The notes under the pieces were generated by a model that made no database searches, was not told the origin of the DNA, and was given only the letters and a program-made list of their open reading frames with translations. Below are positions 1-16,240 of a stretch of DNA of 64,000 nt, one piece after another. Within the stretch, counting starts at the first letter, position 1. Every line of letters starts with the position of its first letter. Made by a program: the position numbers and the translations under genes. The stretch comes from Maylandia zebra (Eukaryota > Chordata > Actinopteri > Cichliformes > Cichlidae). The DNA is taken from positions 2,910,556-2,974,555 of the forward strand of contig NC_135187.1 in NCBI RefSeq assembly GCF_041146795.1, in the 5' to 3' direction.

Positions 1-410
1 ATTCATTTACTCTTTTTCTCCCATTGATTGATTGAGTTAACTTCAATAATTACTTCCTCCAAACCATCAACGTGTCTTTTAGACCCCATTCCTACAAAAC
101 TGCTCAAAGAAGTTCTGCCAATAATTAATGCTTCAATCTCTAATAACCAGCTATGTACCACAGGCCTTTAAATGGCAGTAGTTAAACCTTTACTCAAAAA
201 GCATCTCTAGACCCAGCAGTCTTAGCTAATTATAGGCCAATCTCCAACCTTCCTTTCATATCAAACATTCTTGAAAGAGTAGTTGTCAAACAGCTAACAG
301 ATCATCTGCAGAGGAATGGCTTATTTGAAGAGTTTCAGTCAGGTTTCAGAGCTCATCACAGCACAGAAACAGCTTTAGTGAAGGTTACAAATGATCTTCT
401 TATGGTGGGT
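1..410 (+). mobile_element. Truncated non-LTR retrotransposon (LINE) reverse-transcriptase fragment
   Basis: From about 229 to 408 one frame is open and reads like the N-terminal fingers region of an L2/CR1-type reverse transcriptase: NYRPISNLPF, then LTDHLQRNGLFEEFQSGFR, then HHSTETALVKVTNDLL. Upstream sequence from base 1 is related but has in-frame stops. Similarity stops abruptly near 410. The palm motifs (PQGS, FADD) are absent, so this is a dead internal piece whose 5' side leaves the window. The LINE assignment is firm from the motifs; the exact clade is inferred. Confidence 0.8.
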
Positions 411-1750
411 AACAGGTATCTCCGAAAACGTTAAAGCACTTGTGCAAATATCTGATGTCTTGATGAATCGAGCAGGTATTTAAAGTTTAAAGATATTTTC
501 ATGCGAGAATGGTGCTGTGTAAAGTTTATTTTGTAACTCAGAAAGAGTAATATTTCAAACTCCGCCACTCGGTGCTCCTCCGCCACTGCCTCGTTTGAGT
601 TTTGGACGAAATGGATTCTGGGATGTTGCATTTCGTCATTTCGAGCTGATTGGAGACCAGAACAGCCAATCAGATTTTTTTGCATCCAAGTCTGTGATTG
701 GCTGGTTGTGTGGCACAAATATAACGGTGAAGTTGAGCGCGCACGGGCAGAAATGTTAAGCGCGCGAGCAACACATTGCGAGCGAGCGCAAATGCAAAAA
801 CTGAGCGAGAGGGGCAGCTGTTGTGTGTGTGGATAATAGCAAACACTGAAATACATTTTTTGCACGCAGAAATGAATTTTGTTCACTCAAATTCAGCTTT
901 TCTTCGCTCAAAATAAATTTCTCCTCAAAATACAACACTTGCACCTGCAAACTTTTCTTTACGTGCGCTCAGAATAGTGGCACAAAAATAACGCCATACT
1001 AAAGCTGCTAGCTCGTTGCTGTTGAGGGAAACTTAAGCGCTCCTTCATGTTAAAAATACTTACCCATGACTCTGACAAACACCTTCCCCATCGCCCCGGC
1101 CCAGCCCGAGCCAGGGTCGTAGTAAGAGTTAAAAATGGCGTCGATAATAAAAATACATGGAACTCGCAGAGCCACATCCAGCACCACCAAGGCCTGCTGG
1201 CCTATCCGGGCTTGGGTGGACGCCATACGGCTTTAGCGGAGGGCTTTTTACAGTCCTGTTGGGACCCAGCTATCCATGTAACGCTGAAATACGTGACGAG
1301 TCACCCGGCAGCAGTCCTTCGTCTTCAGTTTCGCTTTGCCCAACGTTTACTTGGCAGCTGGAAGCCTGCATCTGTCCGCCATGTTCGTCCACCTCAACCT
1401 CCTGTTGCTTCTCCGGGTTACAGCCGGCAGCCGGTAAACTTCACGCCCCCATCAGACCCGGCGCTGTCCGCTGTCACAAAACCAGTGAAGGCATCTCTAA
1501 ATGTCAGTTTGTCAGTGCTGTGAAAGTGCCACTTGACTTCTTTTTTAAAAAAAAAAACCAAAGAAGTTGCTAGGCTGTTACGACGTATCGCGTCAGTGGG
1601 CGTGGCAGCTGACGTAACATTTCTACAAACTATAAAATTACACAGCGTCATTTTTTTCTGTGTCCTGTTTGCTACATGTTTTAATGTAGACGTTATTTTG
1701 CTTTCAGAGGATGGTTTGCTAGTACAGACATCCATAAATAAAATATAACA
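411..1750. other. Unassigned CpG-rich stretch
   Basis: This 1.3-kb stretch is richer in CpG and G+C than its surroundings, especially 560-800 and 1080-1480. It contains several short open frames on both strands but none with recognisable domains or convincing splice structure. The phrase GTGGCACAAA followed by TATAAC or AATAAC occurs twice (710-724 and 978-992), which hints at a repeat-derived origin. It could be a promoter or CpG island of a gene left of the window, or an old non-autonomous transposon. I cannot decide. Confidence 0.35.
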
Positions 1751-1894
1751 CAGACTTAATATAATAGACCATTATAGAAGTATATTAAATATATTTCAGT
1801 TTACTATATTTAGATTTCAGATTAGTTTTTATACCTTATTGAGATATTTGTTGTGTCTTATCGTATTTGATTTATTGAGCTAAAAACAAACACA

Positions 1895-2530
1895 TTTCAA
1901 AGACTTTGGGATTTCCGAACATCTCGAGGATCCACAAAAGTTGTGGGAAAATATTCTATGGACGGAGAAAACTGAAGACAAAAGTTAAAAACTTGAACTT
2001 TTTGAAAGGTACAAATACAAATACTGTTACATCTGGCATTAAACTAAGGCAGCTTTTCATAAAAAGAAGGTCATATAAACAGTCAAACACGGTGGCGGTA
2101 ATGTGATGGTCGGGGGCTGCTTTGCTGCTTCTGGACCTGGATGACTCCCGTAACTGATAGAATCATAAATTCTGTTGTCTTCCAGAAAGTCTTTCAAGCT
2201 CAAGAGCGCTCAAGTTATGCAGCAGCACAATGATAGTGACACACCAGCAAGTCCACCCCTGCATGGCTTAAAAAAACAAACCTCTGAGAATGCTTTTGAT
2301 GGACTTCAGCATGACTCGAAAACAAGCTGACTGAATTAAAATCATTTTGCAAAGAACATTTGGCCAAAGACTCATGGCCAGGTACTGAAAACAGCTGATT
2401 TTAGCTCTTGTTGCAAATGTTGGCACAGCCAGTTTATTAGGTTTTGTATAACTTTTTATATTAATAAATTAACATTTGAAAACTGCATTTGCTTGGGTTA
2501 CTTTTGTATAATATTAAAACTTGTTTGATG
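1895..2530 (+). mobile_element. Decayed Tc1-like transposon copy
   Basis: Around 2078-2142 the plus strand reads VKHGGGNVMVGGCFAASGPG, the conserved stretch between the first two catalytic Asp residues of Tc1 transposases, with the usual Trp changed to Gly. Flanking sequence keeps Tc1-like order (fragments of the HDND...HTS and SGWLKK region near 2226-2280) but with frameshifts and deletions. No intact terminal repeats were identified. It belongs to a different subfamily from the intact element at 19,834. Confidence 0.75.
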
Positions 2531-2665
2531 ATCTGAAGCAAAAGCACTGTAGGGGTACTTGAACAATCACAAACATCAAAGCTTTTTGTGTGGTTTGAAT
2601 AAACTCATTAACATTTATGTTTTTCTAAACACGACAACTGATGTGTTCCTTATGAAAAAAATATG

Positions 2666-2671
2666 TTTATT
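2666..2671 (-). terminator. Polyadenylation signal of TATDN1
   Basis: AATAAA on the minus strand, about 130 bp beyond the TATDN1 stop codon. A second AATAAA overlaps the region just after the stop and is less likely to be used. Confidence 0.6.
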
Positions 2672-2797
2672 GTGCACTAACAGAGGACTGTAAACACAAA
2701 TAATATAACAGTATAAGTGGTTTGTCCTGAGGCGCACAAACAGATTCATAAAAGAATATTAATGACACATCGGTGAGTCTGATGATGTCATTTATTA

Positions 2798-6867
<4,070 letters not shown>

Positions 6868-7202
6868 GGTTGAAATTCTCCCAGAAAGAACTACACATGC
6901 AGCTCTCACCAATCCCATAATGCCGCAATACCGTAATAACTGTAACAGACCGGATCACTGTTACTGAAAAAGATTTTCGGCTACTCTTCTCATCTTATCC
7001 AAACATTTTAGACAATATCGAAAACATTTCGACGCGTGAAGATAATTTACACTTGTATAACTTACACTTAATGCGTGACCAAAAAGAAATGTAATATATT
7101 CGCGCTGCTTTTTTTTTATATTTACGGGTTTAGCTTCCAGATGCCACAAAATCCCAGAATCCTTCGCGCTGCTCGGCGAGAAGGTGACAGGGGACGGCTA
7201 AC
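6868..7202. promoter_or_regulatory. Bidirectional promoter gap between TATDN1 and NDUFB9
   Basis: 335 bp separate the two start codons, which point away from each other. No TATA box is evident on either side; two CpG-containing tracts flank the NDUFB9 start (7148-7200). This is the usual look of a TATA-less housekeeping bidirectional promoter. Transcription start sites cannot be read from sequence. Confidence 0.7.
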
Positions 7203-10099
7203 ATGGCCTCTGCCTATCTCACTCACCAGCAGAAAGTGCTGCGGCTTTACAAGAAGTCCTTGAGACACCTCGAGTCGTGGTGCATATTTAGGTAAGAAGG
7301 GCTTCTTAGTTAGTGTAGGACTGTGGAAAAATATAGAATATCGGTGTTTTACATGCAGTAAGTTCACTGTCCTGCTAAGCTAACAGCGAAGCTAGCCGCT
7401 GCTAAGCCAGGTCACTCATTCCTCAAGTCTGACAGTTACACCTCCAAAGTGTTATCTTTGTTTCTCCACTTGTCATTCAGATGGGAATGTGCGTAAGAGA
7501 TCGCGAAGTTGCAATAGTTTCATTTTAATCTTTTTGAGCAGGAGTCAGTATATGTTACTTGTATTTACATGGCGCCAGCTAGCGTCAAAAGCAGCTAATA
7601 ATAAAGTTCTAGCTGAGCTCCCACTTGGCTCAGCTGCAGACAGGTTATTAAACACATTACTCTACTTAATCATCAGAGGCACTAGTCTAAACTTTATGTG
7701 GAAAATACTCCAAAGTTGGTTGCCATGATGTTTAATATTTAGGATAACTAGTATTCATTCAGTCACTCGGATGTAGCGTTATTTGTGTCAGTTCTGGTCC
7801 ATGTGAATAAATGAAAGGCTTTCATTGGTGAAAGATCAATACATACAGTTAGGTCAGTAAGATTTTGGACATTTATCCATCCATCCGTCATCTTCTATTT
7901 ATATGGAGTTAGGTTGTGGTGTCAGCAGGCTAAGTATTCCAGATATCCTTCCCCACACCCATACTTTCCAGTACCTCCTGAGGTGTTCCTAGATCACATG
8001 AGATCTCCAACGAGTTCTGAGTCCACCCCAGGGTTTCTTTCTGGTTTATCAGGAAGCATCCTAACATGATGCCCGAGCGACTTTGACCATCTCCTTTTAC
8101 CACACGGGAGCAGCGTCTCTGCTCCAAAATCTGTTATGCTGAGCTCAGACACCGTATGGAGGAAACTAGTTTCAGCCTCATGCATTTGAGAGCATACCTT
8201 GTCTGTCAGATTTCATTACCATCGGTGAGGTCTGGGGCTCAGACTGGTAAATTCAAAAGTTGTCCTTTCTGCTCTCTTTACCATCCCAGCCTCATACAAC
8301 ACACACATTACTGCTGACGCCACACCAATCCATTGGTCAAACTCGTGCTCCACATTACAGATTTAATATTACACTAGTAGTCAGCCAGTATTTAAATTAT
8401 TATTAGAGTTTTGTGCTTGTTTAGAAATATAACCTGCCTGCAGGAGCTTCACATTATGAAAAGAGATGGACAGAAGAATCAGTATCAGGGTTTTAATGTG
8501 AATCACCATGTTACCCACGTCAGCATAGTCTTTCTAATGAGGATTGAAGGCTTGAGATGTTATTTATGTTGATTGCAAGAACAATAATATATATTTTCAT
8601 TTTAGAAAAAGTAAAGAAAATTGTTCATTTTCCTTCTTTAGTTTGTTTTTAAAATGTTTTGCACTGATGATATTAAGTTTTAAGAAAAGTCTTATTGTCT
8701 GTTTTATAGATAAAATTCATATGTAATGTTTCTGTTAGTATAAAATATCCACATGTTTATATTTTAACACTTTTTTTCTCTTGATGTCATGTAGTTGCTT
8801 CAAACATGTTGGTGGTCTCTCTTGAGGTCTGACTGTTGTTTTGTCATTATAGAGACAAGTACCGTTTCTATGCCTGCTTACTGCGGGCTCGCTTTGATGA
8901 AAACAAGACTGAGAAGGACATGGTGAAGGCCACCATGATGCTAAAGGCAGGAGAGGAGGAATTCTGGACCAACCAACATCCTCAGCCCTACATCTTCCCC
9001 GACTCTCCTGGGGGGACCTCATATGAGAGATACGAGTGCTACAAGGTAAAACAGAGCAACCATGAAATTATTTCGTTCTGTATCTAACTTTCTTTTTTCT
9101 GGACCTAACTTCTGGTCTGTTTGAACTAACTGGGAACAAGTACAGGAAAACATTTGATGTTAGAAACTTGAAGTGAAAACGCTGGCTGTCCTAATGTTGG
9201 ATAGAGACGTGTCTGTGAGCTCTGCTTTGTCTCTGTAGGTCCCAGAGTGGGTGCTGGACCACTGGCACCCCTCGGAGAAGGCCATGTATCCTGATTATTT
9301 CTCCAAGAGAGAGCAGTGGAAGAAACTGAGGAATCAGAGCTGGGAGAAAGAGGTGGGCAGCAAACATTTACATGCCAGCATTACTTTTGACCTCCTTGTT
9401 TAACCTGGTCTCCTTTGCCAATGACAAGAAAGGTGCTACTTCTTGTTTACTGTTCCATATAGCTCAGCTTTTAGACTCTTCTTGGTTTTCTACTCTTGGA
9501 TTCGTATGACGTCATTGAGAGCAAATAATCCTAGACTTGGTCACAGCTTAACGAGAGCTGAGTTGATTGGTTAACTAGGTTAATTGGTGATTTTAAATTG
9601 GCTGTAGGTGTGAATATGAGTCTGTCTCTGGGTGTTAGCCCTGTGATAGGCTTGTCTCTCACCCTATGACATCTGGGATAAGTTCCAGCCCCTCTGCAAA
9701 CCTGATTGGATAAATGGTTAAGAAACTTGATGGCTGGAGATAAAAGGCTTGTTTTAGACAGGAGGATCTAAGGCCTGTATAAGATAAATAGGAATTATTT
9801 TGAACTGTAAGTCATGCAAAGCTATACAAGCAGAGCCCAATGCTGAGAACATGGAGCTGGAACTGAATGTAAGGGTCCCTGTTGATGACAAACTCCAGTA
9901 GGTGGCACCAGAGTGCTTTTGTTGGACTGGAAACTTCAGGTCACCATTTCCTTCCTTTTACTTCCAGGTTGCCCAGCTAGAGGCTGAGACCCCTGCTGTT
10001 GGACCGAAGTCCGAAGCTCTCCCTCCTGCCCGCAAAGAGGGCGACCTCCCCCCTCTGTGGTGGCAGTTCGTCACCCGTCCCAGGGAGCGCCCCACATAA
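7203..10099 (+). CDS. ndufb9: NADH:ubiquinone oxidoreductase (complex I) subunit B9, 4 coding exons
   Basis: Predicted 175-residue accessory subunit of the mitochondrial complex I membrane arm, close to the 179 residues of human NDUFB9. Exons: 7203-7291, 8853-9045, 9239-9352, 9968-10099; all GT-AG and in phase. The LYR-family motif is in [18 protein letters not shown] (residues about 9-26), the segment that in LYRM proteins binds mitochondrial acyl-carrier protein. Further conserved blocks: [35 protein letters not shown], and the C-terminal [20 protein letters not shown]. The start ATG sits in a good context (AACATGG). Introns 1 and 3 hold decayed repeats. Neighbour and orientation match the mammalian TATDN1-NDUFB9 arrangement. 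Confidence 0.97.
7871..8320. repeat. Decayed retrotransposon-derived repeat in NDUFB9 intron 1
   Basis: The stretch starting at TTATCCATCCATCC and running through GAGTCCACCCCAGGG and AGATGCCCGAGC-like wording matches, from memory of teleost genomes, a very common LINE 3'-end-derived repeat. Many substitutions and no open frame. Family name not assigned. Confidence 0.6.
9560..9730. repeat. Short decayed interspersed repeat in NDUFB9 intron 3
   Basis: The wording from GGTTAATTGGTGATTTTAAA through GATAAGTTCCAGCCCCTCTG resembles a widespread teleost short repeat containing GTGTTAGCCCTGTGATAGGC. It is non-coding and lies well clear of the splice sites. Confidence 0.55.
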
Positions 10100-10314
10100 A
10101 GGATCTTTTTCACGTGGGCCTGCTCGTTCCTGCAACCTGAAGAAAATCTCACAACAACAGCATGAAGACAGGCTGACCCGTCATTACCATCTGTCTGTAC
10201 AGAGTCGTTTCTAAAGGAGTTCACCGGTGCAGGTTGCATTAATTAAGAAAAACAGCCTTTGTGAATTCAGAGTGACTCAGAAGTCCTGTAGATGTACCAG
10301 TTAATTCCTGTTCT

Positions 10315-10320
10315 AATAAA
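10315..10320 (+). terminator. Polyadenylation signal of NDUFB9
   Basis: AATAAA 216 bp after the stop codon, followed by a T/G-rich stretch (TGTGTGTATT) as expected for a cleavage site. Confidence 0.8.
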
Positions 10321-11408
10321 TGTGTGTATTAAAACTGACTGTGTGTTTTACTGCAGCTGAAACGTTTTGGTTTGTCAGACGTTTATTAGGTGTACCTGAA
10401 GGTCTGATCGACCAGATCATTTTACATGTTTCAGGAGTAAACAAAGTGACAGTCAGAGCAGTGCCTTAAAATAAATGTTGCTTAACATTTAATTTAACGA
10501 AATAGAAAAGGCTCACAGTTCGCTTTTACATGTTGAGACAAGCAGAGTTTTTGTAGATCATTAAAGCATTGAAAGGCATTCTAGTCGTTATCGGGAGAGT
10601 ATGACCTTAAATGTCATTAATGTTTAAAAAACCAAACTGAATCCTAAGCTGTTCTCAAACTCTGAGAGTGACCGCACTGACCACAAATCTGTGGTGTTAC
10701 CGTTGATGGCCACACACACGTGTCCTTGGATCTTGTTAAACTGGCCTTGAGAAAAAATTCCCGAAGCTGTAGGAACCCTGTGAACACGCTCATTAACATG
10801 TGGACCTGTGGGTTACTGATGTTAGCTGTGAAATCAAGTGTTACCAGTTGGTTTCTGTACCAGCTGCTGCTCGTGTTTCAGGAAATCTTCATCCTTTAAA
10901 TTCCCCCAAACCAACAACGTGGAACTTTCACTACTTTCTGAGTTGACTGTGCGTCTCAGGTTCAAGTCCAGTGGTGTGTCAGTTTGAATTTAAAGTGATT
11001 TCAGGGCACTTGGTGTGGTTAAGAAAATCTTTAAGCAAGCATTTTATGATTGATAGAAATCCCTGCAAACAGCTCAAAAATAATCAGTTTTATTCATCAT
11101 TTATGTTTAAAAAAAAAAAAAAAAAGCAAAAAGTTATACAGAAGGAAATGATGCATTTTTGGGGGAATATTTCCAGTACGTAATTGATTCTGGTACAGTT
11201 ACTTCTGGAAGCTCTTAGTTGCTCAGCTCAAGTGCTGCTCATTGGGCAATTATTTGTGAAGTTAGTTTGGAAGAAATATCTGAATTAGCTTACATTTCAG
11301 TGGCCAATGACTTTTAAAACAGCCTGTGCAGAATCACCAGTCACTTTCTAGAAAAATGTTTTCAAAAATCTGCTGCTGCAGAATTCTTGAGTGTCATTGA
11401 GAGTGTTT
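10321..11408. other. Convergent intergenic region and 3' UTRs
   Basis: NDUFB9 (plus) and the fibrinogen-like gene (minus) converge here. A 17-base A run lies at 11,109-11,125. No coding exon, RNA gene or recognisable mobile element was seen. Confidence 0.5.
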
Positions 11409-14400
11409 CTATGGTGACAGGCGTGGCCTGAAGTTATGTGGTCGTGCCATCATGGTGACCGCCTTCAGAGAGTAGAAGTCTGAATCCTTCCAGGAGAACC
11501 AAACAATGCCATCTGGCCCCAGCAAGTTCTGAGCTTTCAGAGAGTAGTGCCCCCCCTGATGGAGACACGTGGAAGCATCAGTCTAATTTTACCATCAAAC
11601 CATTGTTTCTTTTATTTCATACAAATTTACTGTTATTCTCACAATTTCTGGCAGAAAAACAACTTTGTAAGACTAGAACTTACCTTGTAGTAGACACCGT
11701 TGAGGTTAGCATAGAAACACTGGTGGAACCACCAGCCAGCGTGGCTGATCTCAGCACAGATGTTGCCCGTGTCTGGTGTGCTGAAACCCTGCAGGTCATG
11801 ATACCAGCCGAACGAATCCTCCGCTGTCCCGCTGAAACCGGACACATGCAGGCGGTACTGGTTGTCCTCATCCTCGATTCTGCAACGAGAGGAAAATGAT
11901 CAAATCAAAACTATTCAAGGTTGGCTGATGATTTACTCCTGTTGTACTGTGCCAAACAGCTACTACTGTTTATAATAAGGTAGATGAAAACCACAAGGTG
12001 GAAACGTTAGTGCCTTTTCAGTTTTTATTGCATGTGACAGTTTTCGTTAAATGCAGCTCTGAATATAGTCTGTAAATCTGAATATAGTTCTGGGTCTGCA
12101 AAGAGAAGCCAGTGCGGACGTACACCTTCATTCTTTAACCAGCAGGGGGCAGTCTCTTCTGGCAGCACAAAGGTGTCTGGGTGTGTAGAAATCTATAACA
12201 GAACAGATCTACCATGCACTTTCAGTTTGAGGTTTTATGTATTGTTTAATCTTCTTTCAGCTGCTCTCTTTAGGGGTAACCACAGCGGACTACCTGCCTC
12301 CATCTCACCCTGTCCCCAGTATCCTCCAACACTACACTCGTGCATCTCCTCTGTGCGCTTCCCCTTTCCTCCTGCCTGGCAGCTCCATATTCAACATCCA
12401 GTATATTCTCTATTCCTCCTCTGCACAGGCTCAAACCATCTCAGTCTCACCACTCCAACCTTTTTCTCCAACCCTTCAGCATGACCTGTCCCTCTGATGA
12501 ACTTATTTCTAATCCCGTCCATCCAAGTCACTCCCAGTGAAAATCTTAAGATCTTCATATCTCCTACGTCCAGCTCGGCCTCCTGCCTATTTGTTAGTGC
12601 CGCTGACTCCAAACCATAAATCATAAACCGCTCTTATTGAATACAGTAGGATCTTTTTTTTGTAAGTGATGCTCCTCGTTAGTGCCGAAAAGGAGTATAA
12701 GGCAGGTTTGCTTTAGGGCGAGCCTGCAGTGACATCAGCAAGTCCCTATTATTTGAGCATGGAGCATCCCTCAGTTCTTCAGTTTTCATCACTTCCTGTT
12801 TAAAAACAACAAGACAGTGAAAATCAGACAGACTTCACCACAGGTCTTCATTAACCATCGTTAAGAGCATCTCTCTTACTGAGTAAGTAACTGTCCAGTT
12901 CCTGTGCATTTACCACCTTTCATTCTTCTATTGTGTCTGTTTACCTGAAAGTGTGGTACAGAGCATGTTTGTGGGCGTGGCTCCAGTCCTGCAGGTCAAT
13001 GCGGAGGCTGTAGTGGCCCTGGTTAGACAGCCGGTGCAGGTGCTGGTTCCCCAGCCAGTGTTCACCTCGCGGCTCGCCAAAGCCATCACGGTACTCAGAC
13101 CATCCACGGTTGAAGCTCACTGACCCATCACGGCGCCGCTGCAACACTGTCCAGCCTCCACCTAGTGCACACACACACACATAGAATTGTGTAAAGTGTG
13201 TGTAGTATCTGAGTGTTTCCATTACTGGCACTAGTATTGCAGGAACTAACACACCAGCTGTCTCACCCTCGGTCTCCATGTCGCAGTAGACCGGCCGGGC
13301 GGTGCCTGGTGACAGGACAATGGTGTAAACACCAGAACGACGGACACCGTTGTGATACAGAGACGCACAGTCTGATGGACAGAAAGACAGGGGCTGTACA
13401 TCTGAAGGGAGACGGACAAAGTTAAAATGTACTGTGAAACATCAAATATCCCACAATTCATCACTGTGTTTGCTGCTGGTGCACCTGGCGGCAGTGTGTC
13501 TCGCATGCCGAGTGGTGGCGCAGTCCTGATCACGTTGACCTTGCAGCCCGTGTTGTGACTCATGTGGCGCGCGGTTGCCGACAGGTTTCGGAGCTGCACC
13601 TGCAGCTCGTACAGCAGCGCCGCGTGCACGTGGAGCAGCGTGTCGGCCTCGGCGTGACGGCGCTCCAGAGAACGCAACCGCTGGTGAAAGGTTGAGTTTA
13701 AGTTAACACTTTCTTCACCCTGAGCAGTGCAATGAGAGAAGATTCACCTTATTGTGTGGTCATAGTGAGGTTAGTCAAATAAATCCCTGAAAAAAGCAAA
13801 TAGAAAGTAAAAAGAAGCTGAGATGGAGGAAGCTAGTTACCTTTTAGTCAACTTCAGCTTGCTTCATTTGTGTGTTATAAAAAGCCAACGTACCATCATT
13901 TTATTGTGAATGTTTTTATAATGGGAACAACAGTAACTAAATATAGCCCTCTGCTTAATAAAAGTGGGGTCAGCTGATCTCTAAGATAAACAGTAACACA
14001 ATTTAAAGAGTAATTCATTCTACCAGGTGTTCCACAGGGCTCGGTGCTCAGACCACTGCTGTTTAATATCTACATGTTTCCTTAGACAAAAAGTTAACCA
14101 CTTCAGCTGCTACTGAGCTCTAGACTGAGGAGGAAGGTTTGGCAGAAACGTAATGTCCAAATGCCTCTGTGACCGAACTTAATGTTGAAACTTGGTTTTA
14201 TAGGTACATAATATTATTTGTTCTAATTAATTATTTATTAGTTTTAGAAGCCTGCAAGGATCCATTGTGGGTTGGGCAGACTGAGAATAATGCAGCTAAT
14301 CCTGTTAGCGTTCAGGGTTAATGAGGACTTAGTGAGTGTCAAGACAGAGAGATATAGCGAGATAAAGGAGAGCGTTGTATTTCCCTGCATGAGTAATGTT

Positions 14401-15406
14401 CTCCACCCATTTAGATAAAAATCTTTTTTATTTCACTTTATTTAATTTATTTTATTTTTGAAACTCCAAAGATTAAAACATGTGTTTCCTGTTTCACTTT
14501 GTTCACTTTAATCGTGCATATGTTGTTCTTCTCTGTGTTTGGAGGATTTATTTTTCTCTTTTCTTCAGCACTAATTATAAGTAATCACACTACTAGAGAC
14601 TAACTGTACTTTTTTCACTCAAACTAATTTCTTGAATCAGGATTTATTTCTTTGCTTTGGAGATATGACATCACACTCTTTTTTTAAGCCCACGTGTCTC
14701 AAAATACAAATCTGTTCTTTACAAAGTTCAACACGACATCTCATGAACGTGGAGTAGACAGCAGGAAGTCTACCTGCATCTCCAGGGCCTTGACTCGATG
14801 CCGGTGGTTCCTCAGCTCCTCCTGGAGCCCTGACATCGTCTCTTTCAGCTCTTCCAGCTGCTCCTTTCTGTTTTCGTTCTCATGGAGCCAATGGGAGACG
14901 TCGTCTGTACACCGGAACATGTCTGGGCAGCGTTTTTGAGAATTTCCTACAGGAGGAAGTGTTGCAGTCAGTCGGCATTGTCCGTTAGACATCAGCTGAC
15001 TGCTGAACTCACCGCACTCTGACGCTGATGAATTGCTGATAGTCTGGTTGAAGGTTTGGTTGGTGCTATCTTCAGCGCCAGTGTTGTCATTGCGTATCAC
15101 CAGTGGGGCGTCAGGGGTCAGGTCGGTAAGCGTTTCCGTAAAGGAGGTAAAAGGATGCCAGTCAGCGTCCTCATAGTGGTCCTTTCTCATATCTGGCTCG
15201 TCCCAGTTTGTCTCCATGCTCGTGTCCCGTATGTCCCTGTTTGTTTGGATATTCCTGCCCGGTGCATCGGCGTCGGTTTCTGTGAGGGTGTTGGGGTGGG
15301 CATCATCATCATGGGTAACATCTGAGACCAGAAAGTCACTGTCGACAGGCCGAACGCACCAAACAATCAGTAAGAAATAAAATATTAACACTTCAACCCG
15401 CTTCAT
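11409..15406 (-). CDS. Secreted coiled-coil plus fibrinogen-domain protein (fibrinogen-like/angiopoietin-like), 6 coding exons
   Basis: Predicted 507-residue extracellular protein. Exons: 14774-15406, 13485-13680, 13267-13401, 12945-13161, 11684-11879, 11409-11555; phases agree throughout. Residues 1-23 form a signal peptide (MKRVEVLIFYFLLIVWCVRP). An acidic, Thr-rich stretch follows, with clustered N-glycosylation sequons in TNQTFNQTISNSS. Residues about 175-245 are a heptad-like coiled coil (EQLEELKETMSGLQEELRNH onward). The C-terminal fibrinogen domain (about 285-507) shows SGVYTI, VYCDMETEGGGWTVLQRR, FGEPRGEHWLGN, AGWWFHQCFYANLNGVYY and a final MMARPHNFRP. The usual Asp-rich calcium site before the conserved Cys is replaced by GFSTPDTGNIC, so calcium binding is doubtful. 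Architecture fits the ANGPTL/FGL group but I cannot name the orthologue. Confidence 0.87.
12240..12640 (-). mobile_element. LINE 3'-end fragment in intron 4 of the fibrinogen-like gene
   Basis: The minus strand from 12,624 to 12,391 is open and reads YGLESAALTNRQEAELDVGD, KILRFSLGVTWMDGIRNKFI, then RLRWFEPVQRR. This is the typical C-terminal tail downstream of the reverse-transcriptase domain of a common teleost LINE. The 5' part of the element is missing, a usual 5' truncation. Confidence 0.75.
14010..14160 (+). mobile_element. Small LINE reverse-transcriptase remnant in intron 1 of the fibrinogen-like gene
   Basis: At 14,024-14,085 the plus strand reads PGVPQGSVLRPLLFNIYM, which is the conserved RT motif around PQGSVLGPLLF with Gly changed to Arg. 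Only about 60 bp remain clearly recognisable. Confidence 0.7.
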
Positions 15407-15828
15407 TCTGAACAAATGACTCCTCCTTCCTGGCTGTTCACTTGTATCCGAAACAAATTCAGTTTACTGGTAAAATCAGTTTCAGTTACTGAGTCAGGAT
15501 CAGACTCTGACATCATCGCAGAAAGATGCGGTCCAGATTTCACCCAAACGTAGGCATTAGGTCCAAAACTGTGGGAGATCTGAAAGAAAAAGTAAAATAA
15601 GGTGTATTGTGACCTTTAAACTCAGAGCCACACCAGCCAGGTCTCTGTGAATGTGCGAACCCGATCCAAAACAATGAATGTGGTTTAGAGTGGAGCCACT
15701 GTTTTGAACTGAATCAGTGCATAATCAAAAGCCATCCAGGAACAAATGAACTTCTTCACATCAGTCTTACAGCTCGTCTGTTAAGATTTCTGTTTTGTTG
15801 TGCCAAAATAACATTTCACAGGCATCTT

Positions 15829-16240
15829 AGATTAGATGAAACTTTATTTATTCCTCGGGTGGGTTCCTCCAGGAAATTCAGTTTCCAATAGCACAGCACC
15901 AACAGAAGTTGCAGAATGTGAGCAGGAATAATCATATATACACATATATATAAATACAGAGTATATAATAGGGATAAATAGAATAAACAGGAATAAGAAT
16001 ACAAGGCAATTACACATTTCAACTATTGTGTGTCTATTGCACTGTTGGATATTTTAAAATCTCATAAATATTGCACAGTGAAAAAGGCACTACAGCTCAG
16101 TTGTTCCCGCCCTCTTTCCCCCCCGTGTCCCCTCCCTCTTCCCTCCAGCGAGGAGTTAAATGGTTTGATGGTGTGTGGGACAACGGAGAGAAGGCTTGGT
16201 GGATATTCAGAATTTAAAAAGGCTTTTTCCATCTAGATGA
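15829..16240 (-). mobile_element. Rex1-like LINE 3' end
   Basis: The plus-strand wording TTAGATGAAACTTTATTTAT then TCCTCGGGTGGGTTCCTCCA is the reverse complement of the typical 3' terminus of teleost Rex1 elements (GGGAATCC...GAGGGATCAATAAAGTT type). No reverse-transcriptase frame remains. The inner boundary near 16,240 is approximate. Confidence 0.6.

Noticed and set aside
1047-1573. Overlapping plus-strand frames in the CpG-rich stretch
   Set aside because: Two frames open over the same bases is expected in GC-rich DNA; no homology recognised.
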